From assembly GCF_017652985.1 (NCBI RefSeq), contig NZ_JAGGDJ010000032.1, forward strand, positions 1-63,912: a stretch of DNA of 63,912 nt. Reading direction: 5' to 3'. A program made the position numbers and the translations under genes. Each line of letters begins with the position of its first letter. Position 1 is the stretch's first letter. Positions 60,545 to 63,912 of the stretch are shown one piece after another. Under the pieces are notes generated by a model that made no database searches, had not been told where the DNA came from, and saw only the letters and a program-made list of their open reading frames with translations. Origin of the DNA: Paenibacillus artemisiicola. Its GTDB lineage: Bacteria; Bacillota; Bacilli; Paenibacillales; Paenibacillaceae.

Positions 60545-61582
60545 CTACGACACGACCGACCAGTCTTCCAGCGACAGGCCGGGCTCCGCCTTCATGTCGA
60601 GCGGCGTGAACTCGCCGCGCGCGTACTTCAAGTGCGCCGCCGCGCCGATCATCGCCGCGTTGTCGGTGCACAGTTGAAGCGGCGGGACGAGCAGCGGAAT
60701 GCCCGCTTCCTCGCAGCGGGCGGCCAGCGCCGCGCGCAGGCCGCCGTTCGCCGCGACGCCGCCGCACAGCAGCAGCTGCTTGGCACCGAATTCGCGGACG
60801 GCGCGGACCGCCTTCGTCGTCAGCACGTCGATGACCGACGTCTGGAACCCGCGGGCCAGCGCGGCCTCGCGGATCGGCTCGCCTTTCATCGCGGCGGTGT
60901 TGATGGCGGCGAGCACGGCGGACTTCAGGCCGCTGAAGCTGAAGTCGTACGAATCCGGCTCGAGCCACGCCCGGGGCAGCGGAATTTCGTCGTCCGCGCC
61001 CTGCGCGAGCCGGTCGACATGCGGCCCGCCGGGATACGGGAACTTCAGCGTCCGCGCCACCTTGTCGTACGCTTCGCCGACGGCGTCGTCGCGGGTGCGC
61101 CCGATGATGCGGAAGCGTCCTTCGCTCTCGAGCAGGACGAGCTCGGTATGGCCGCCCGAGGCGACCAGCGCGAGGCACGGATAGACCAGCTCGTGCACGA
61201 GCTCGTTGGCATAGATGTGCCCGGCGATATGATGCGTGCCGATCAGCGGCAGGCCGAGGGCCATCGCCAGGCTCTTGGCCGCGACGATGCCGACGAGCAG
61301 GGCGCCGACGAGCCCCGGCCCCTGCGTCACCGCGATCGCGGACAGGTCGCGGAACGAGACGCCGGCCTCGGCCAGCGCCTGCTCCATGATGGCCGTAATC
61401 GACTCCGCGTGCTTGCGCGAGGCGATTTCCGGCACGACGCCGCCGAACCGGCGGTGCGTGTCGATTTGGCTCGAGACGATATTGGATAAAATCCGTTTGC
61501 CGCCGCGGACGACTGCCGCCGACGTTTCGTCGCAGCTCGTCTCCACGGCCAGGATGAGTTCATGGCTTGCGTTAGTCGTCAT
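60545..61582 (-). CDS. tsaD: tRNA N6-adenosine threonylcarbamoyltransferase TsaD
   Basis: 345 residues. ILAVETSCDETSAAVV start, metal-binding THHIAGHIYAN, VASGGHTELV, and KSAVLAAINT-like helices are typical. Transfers threonylcarbamoyl to A37 of tRNAs reading ANN codons, with TsaB and TsaE. ATG 61582 overlaps rimI by 11 bases; frame to 61699 lies in rimI. Last gene of the operon. Confidence 0.96.
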   Translation of the reverse strand: MTTNASHELILAVETSCDETSAAVVRGGKRILSNIVSSQIDTHRRFGGVVPEIASRKHAESITAIMEQALAEAGVSFRDLSAIAVTQGPGLVGALLVGIVAAKSLAMALGLPLIGTHHIAGHIYANELVHELVYPCLALVASGGHTELVLLESEGRFRIIGRTRDDAVGEAYDKVARTLKFPYPGGPHVDRLAQGADDEIPLPRAWLEPDSYDFSFSGLKSAVLAAINTAAMKGEPIREAALARGFQTSVIDVLTTKAVRAVREFGAKQLLLCGGVAANGGLRAALAARCEEAGIPLLVPPLQLCTDNAAMIGAAAHLKYARGEFTPLDMKAEPGLSLEDWSVVS

Positions 61583-62069
61583 ACGATTGCTCCACTTCGG
61601 CGGACTCCGGCAGCTCCGCCCACATGATGAGGGCATCCTCCATATTGTCCGAATAATAGCCGGGCCGGATGCCCGACGGTTCGAAGCCCAGCTTGGCATA
61701 CAGCCGCCGGGCGACCGAATTGCTCACGCGCACTTCCAGCGTCATGCGGCGCGCGCCGAACAGGACGGCGGTCCGCATCAGTTCCGTCATCAGCAGCTCC
61801 CCGAGCCCTTGTCCGCGGTAAGCCTCGCGCACCGCGACGTTCGTTACGTGCGCCTCGTCCATGATCGTCCACATGCCCGCGTAGCCGATCGCCGCGCCTT
61901 CATAATCCATGACCATGTAGCGCGCGAAGTGATTGTTCGTCAGCTCGTTCACGAACGCGTCCTTCGTCCAGGGCGTCGCGAAGCTTTCTTCCTCGATCGC
62001 GGCGATCGTCGGCACGTCGTCCAGCGTCATCGAACGGAAGACGAGCCGGTTCCGGTCAATTGGCGTCAT
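61572..62069 (-). CDS. rimI: Ribosomal protein S18-alanine N-acetyltransferase RimI
   Basis: 165 residues, GNAT fold. FRSMTLDDVPTIAAIEEESF, NVAVREAYRGQGLGELLM (acetyl-CoA loop), and LEVRVSNSVARRLYAKLGF are family motifs. Acetylates the N-terminus of ribosomal protein S18. Overlaps tsaB and tsaD on either side. Confidence 0.93.
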   Translation of the reverse strand: MTPIDRNRLVFRSMTLDDVPTIAAIEEESFATPWTKDAFVNELTNNHFARYMVMDYEGAAIGYAGMWTIMDEAHVTNVAVREAYRGQGLGELLMTELMRTAVLFGARRMTLEVRVSNSVARRLYAKLGFEPSGIRPGYYSDNMEDALIMWAELPESAEVEQSYDD

Positions 62070-62919
62070 GTCGGACAGCTCCTTCCGCGGCCGCTTGCTT
62101 CTCCTGCAGCTTGACCTCCGCTTCGGTCAGCTGCGTGTAATTCGGGGCGAACGCGTGCACGTCGTCCCGCTCTCCCGCGGCGAGCCGCTTCGCGCCGAGC
62201 GCGGCGACCGCTCGGCCCTCCAGCCAGTGCGGGAGCGCATGCACCCGCACGGCCGGGCACAGCGCCTGCAGCCGGCCGGCTTCGGCCTCGTGCTGCGCCA
62301 GCTCGCCGACGAGCCAGACGGCGTCCGGCCGCGAAGCGTCGTCCGCCGCGCCGAGCGCCGCCGCCAGCTCGTCCGTCCAGTCGCGCATGAGCCGGATCGC
62401 GTCCGGCGCTCCGCGCGTCCACGCGCCGTCCGCGGGCGGATTCGCCGCTTCCGGCGCGGCGCCTATGGCCGCGAAGCGCGCCGTGTACGCCTGGCCGCGC
62501 CGGGCGTCCATGATCGGCACGATCCAGGCGCGCCCCGCCGCTGCGCCGTCCGCGCCGGCGGACGCCGCCGGCCATGCGCCGTAAGCCAGCGCCTCCAGGC
62601 TCGACACGCCGACGAGCGGCTTGTCCCAAGCCCAGGCGAGCGTCTTGCCGAGCGATACGGCGATGCGCATGCCCGTGTACGAGCCCGGACCTCGCCCGAT
62701 CGCGAGGCCGTCCAGCGCCTCCGGCTTCACGCCGCATGCCTCCAGCATCGTCTGAACCGCGGATACCGTATGCACGGAATGATTGCGTTCCGCGAGCGAC
62801 TGCACCTCCCGCAGCACCTCGCCGCCGCGGACGAGCGCGGCCGCCAAGGCGGCCGTCGACGTATCCACGGCCAGCACGAGCCGTCCGTCGCGGCTCCCCT
62901 GCGTTGTCTGTTCACCCAT
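62056..62919 (-). CDS. tsaB: tRNA threonylcarbamoyladenosine complex protein TsaB
   Basis: 287 residues. LVLAVDTSTAALAAALV, RNHSVHTVSAVQTML and GRGPGSYTGMRIAVSLGKTLAW identify TsaB. It lacks catalysis and bridges TsaD and TsaE. C-terminal part is unusually Ala-rich. Overlaps rimI by 14 bases. Confidence 0.94.
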   Translation of the reverse strand: MGEQTTQGSRDGRLVLAVDTSTAALAAALVRGGEVLREVQSLAERNHSVHTVSAVQTMLEACGVKPEALDGLAIGRGPGSYTGMRIAVSLGKTLAWAWDKPLVGVSSLEALAYGAWPAASAGADGAAAGRAWIVPIMDARRGQAYTARFAAIGAAPEAANPPADGAWTRGAPDAIRLMRDWTDELAAALGAADDASRPDAVWLVGELAQHEAEAGRLQALCPAVRVHALPHWLEGRAVAALGAKRLAAGERDDVHAFAPNYTQLTEAEVKLQEKQAAAEGAVRHDAN

Positions 62920-62922
62920 CTG

Positions 62923-63402
62923 TTACCTAGCTCCCATTCGCTGTAAGTCTCGCACCCAGGCCGCATACCGCGGACCGATGCCCTTGATCGCGATCCGGCG
63001 CGCGTCTCCGCCCAGATGCGCGATGTACATCTCCAGCCGCTCCGGCGGCAGCAGCGCCTCGATCAGACTGGCCCATTCCACGATCGTCACGCCGTCGCCG
63101 AAGAAGTACTCGTCGAGCCCGAGCTCGTCCGCTTCCGGCTCCGACAGCCGATAAACGTCCATATGATAGAGCGGCAGCGCGCCCTGATATTCCTTGATGA
63201 TCGTAAACGTCGGACTGTTCACGACGTCCTTCACGCCGATGCCTCTCGCATAGGCCTGCGAGAACCGGGTCTTGCCCGCGCCGAGATCGCCGTCCAAGGC
63301 CAGCACCGTGCCCGGCGCGGCCCATCCGGCCAGCGTCTCCGCGAGCCGGACCGTGCCGGACTCGTCGTTCGCCGTCCATTCGATTGCCATGACCTCGCTC
63401 AT
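62923..63402 (-). CDS. tsaE: tRNA threonylcarbamoyladenosine complex ATPase TsaE
   Basis: 159 residues. P-loop LALDGDLGAGKTRFSQAYARG, then SPTFTIIKEYQG and YHMDVYRL are typical. ATPase that resets the TsaBD complex. The start at 63402 has GGAG 9 bases upstream; ATG 63390 is an alternative. Confidence 0.95.
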   Translation of the reverse strand: MSEVMAIEWTANDESGTVRLAETLAGWAAPGTVLALDGDLGAGKTRFSQAYARGIGVKDVVNSPTFTIIKEYQGALPLYHMDVYRLSEPEADELGLDEYFFGDGVTIVEWASLIEALLPPERLEMYIAHLGGDARRIAIKGIGPRYAAWVRDLQRMGAR

Positions 63403-63414
63403 CCGTTCACGCTC

Positions 63415-63912
63415 CTACTCGCCAAAATGATTGTAGCCCCGCTTCGGGAGCGGCTCGCGCCGGGGCGCGGAGCCGGCGCGCCGGCCCCGTCCGCGAACAT
63501 CCAGATCGCGGACCAGCGCGACGCCGGCGGGGCCTTCCTCCGCCTCGCCGACGATGTACATCGGCAGGCCGGCCGCCTCCAGCTCGGCTTTGGCCGCCTC
63601 GGCGTCGCCAGCCGCGATCGTGCCGAGCAGCACGTAGTCTTCGCCGCCGTAGAGGATCCACGCCAGCGGATCCGCCCCGGCGCGGCTCGCGTATGCGGCC
63701 AGGCTGCCGCTCTTCGGGAGCCGCGACTCGCGCAGCGCGAGCATGACGCCCGAAGCCTCGGCGATCTCCCAGGCTTCGCTCGCCAAGCCGTCGCTGACGT
63801 CGTTCAGCGACGTGACCGTGCCGCGCGCGGCCAGCAGCGCCGCCGCGCGCACGGACGGCGCCGGCCGGCGGTGCGCCCGTACGAGCGCCGCCGTGCCGGC
63901 CGCCTCCGCCCC
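63415..63912 (-). CDS. thiL: Thiamine-monophosphate kinase ThiL, N-terminus cut by window edge
   Basis: C-terminal 165 residues only. VTSLNDVSDGLASEAWEIAEASG, LYGGEDYVLLGT and IVGEAEEG are ThiL motifs. Phosphorylates thiamine monophosphate to the diphosphate. It precedes tsaE as in B. subtilis (thiL-tsaE-tsaB-rimI-tsaD). Very GC-rich. Confidence 0.93.
   Translation of the reverse strand, partial: GAEAAGTAALVRAHRRPAPSVRAAALLAARGTVTSLNDVSDGLASEAWEIAEASGVMLALRESRLPKSGSLAAYASRAGADPLAWILYGGEDYVLLGTIAAGDAEAAKAELEAAGLPMYIVGEAEEGPAGVALVRDLDVRGRGRRAGSAPRREPLPKRGYNHFGE

Overview
The window is a piece of a high-GC Firmicutes chromosome, most like Paenibacillaceae (Paenibacillus/Cohnella type). Evidence: tandem T-box leaders ahead of leuA, a CIRCE element ahead of groES-groEL, a YheC/YheD spore-coat ATP-grasp protein, a collagen-like exosporium protein, and a gene order from thiL-tsaE-tsaB-rimI-tsaD through an ABC-F protein, moaC, tatA-tatC to groES-groEL that matches the Bacillus subtilis thiL-to-groEL neighbourhood with extra genes inserted.

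Layout. (1) 1-7266 is host DNA downstream of groEL: a 57-bp tandem repeat, a Gfo/Idh/MocA oxidoreductase, a small membrane peptide plus lipoprotein, an ArsB-like transporter, and a spore-surface cluster. (2) 7267-45458 is a complete, about 38.1-kb, PBSX-like contractile-tailed prophage. It is bounded by a 78-bp direct repeat (76/78 identical) that holds the last codons, stop codon and terminator of groEL. Its late genes read on the minus strand, from terminase (about 32.7 kb) through capsid, sheath, tube, tape measure, baseplate, fibre, holin and endolysin (11.3 kb). Early and replication genes (ArpU-type regulator, DnaB, helicase loader, DnaD-like initiator with iterons) occupy 35.7-42.3 kb. 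The lysogeny module (repressor, ImmA/IrrE protease, integrase) reads on the plus strand at 42.4-45.4 kb. (3) 45440-63912 is host again: groEL-groES, tatC-tatA, molybdenum-cofactor genes, a folate cyclo-ligase, an ABC-F ATPase, a frameshifted yhgE/pip-like gene, a DnaA-box cluster, leuA with its leaders, a kinase-like protein, a probable small RNA, and the tRNA t6A operon ending in truncated thiL.

How the prophage appears to work. The CI-like repressor (42433-42813) has only an HTH domain and no self-cleaving peptidase domain. The next transcription unit, an ImmA/IrrE metalloprotease followed by a small gene and the integrase, carries a LexA (SOS) box. DNA damage would therefore raise the protease, which by analogy with ICEBs1 would remove the repressor, and at the same time raise the integrase. 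A second perfect LexA box lies at the other prophage end, before a small unknown gene divergent from a lipase operon. The tail chaperone is followed by a classic A-AAA-AAC slippery site that gives a 56-codon -1 extension, and the replication initiator carries six 12-bp iterons inside its own reading frame.

Accessory cargo stands out as AT-rich or independently transcribed: a lipase plus three-helix membrane protein operon next to attL; a membrane/coiled-coil protein inside the packaging cluster with its own promoter and terminator; a four-helix membrane protein with an acidic Asp-Phe-Pro repeat tail on the opposite strand to the late genes; and an SRA-like/HNH nuclease translationally coupled to a NUDIX hydrolase behind its own promoter. 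These are the best candidates for undescribed anti-phage or exclusion functions. All functional claims about them are inference from sequence and position.
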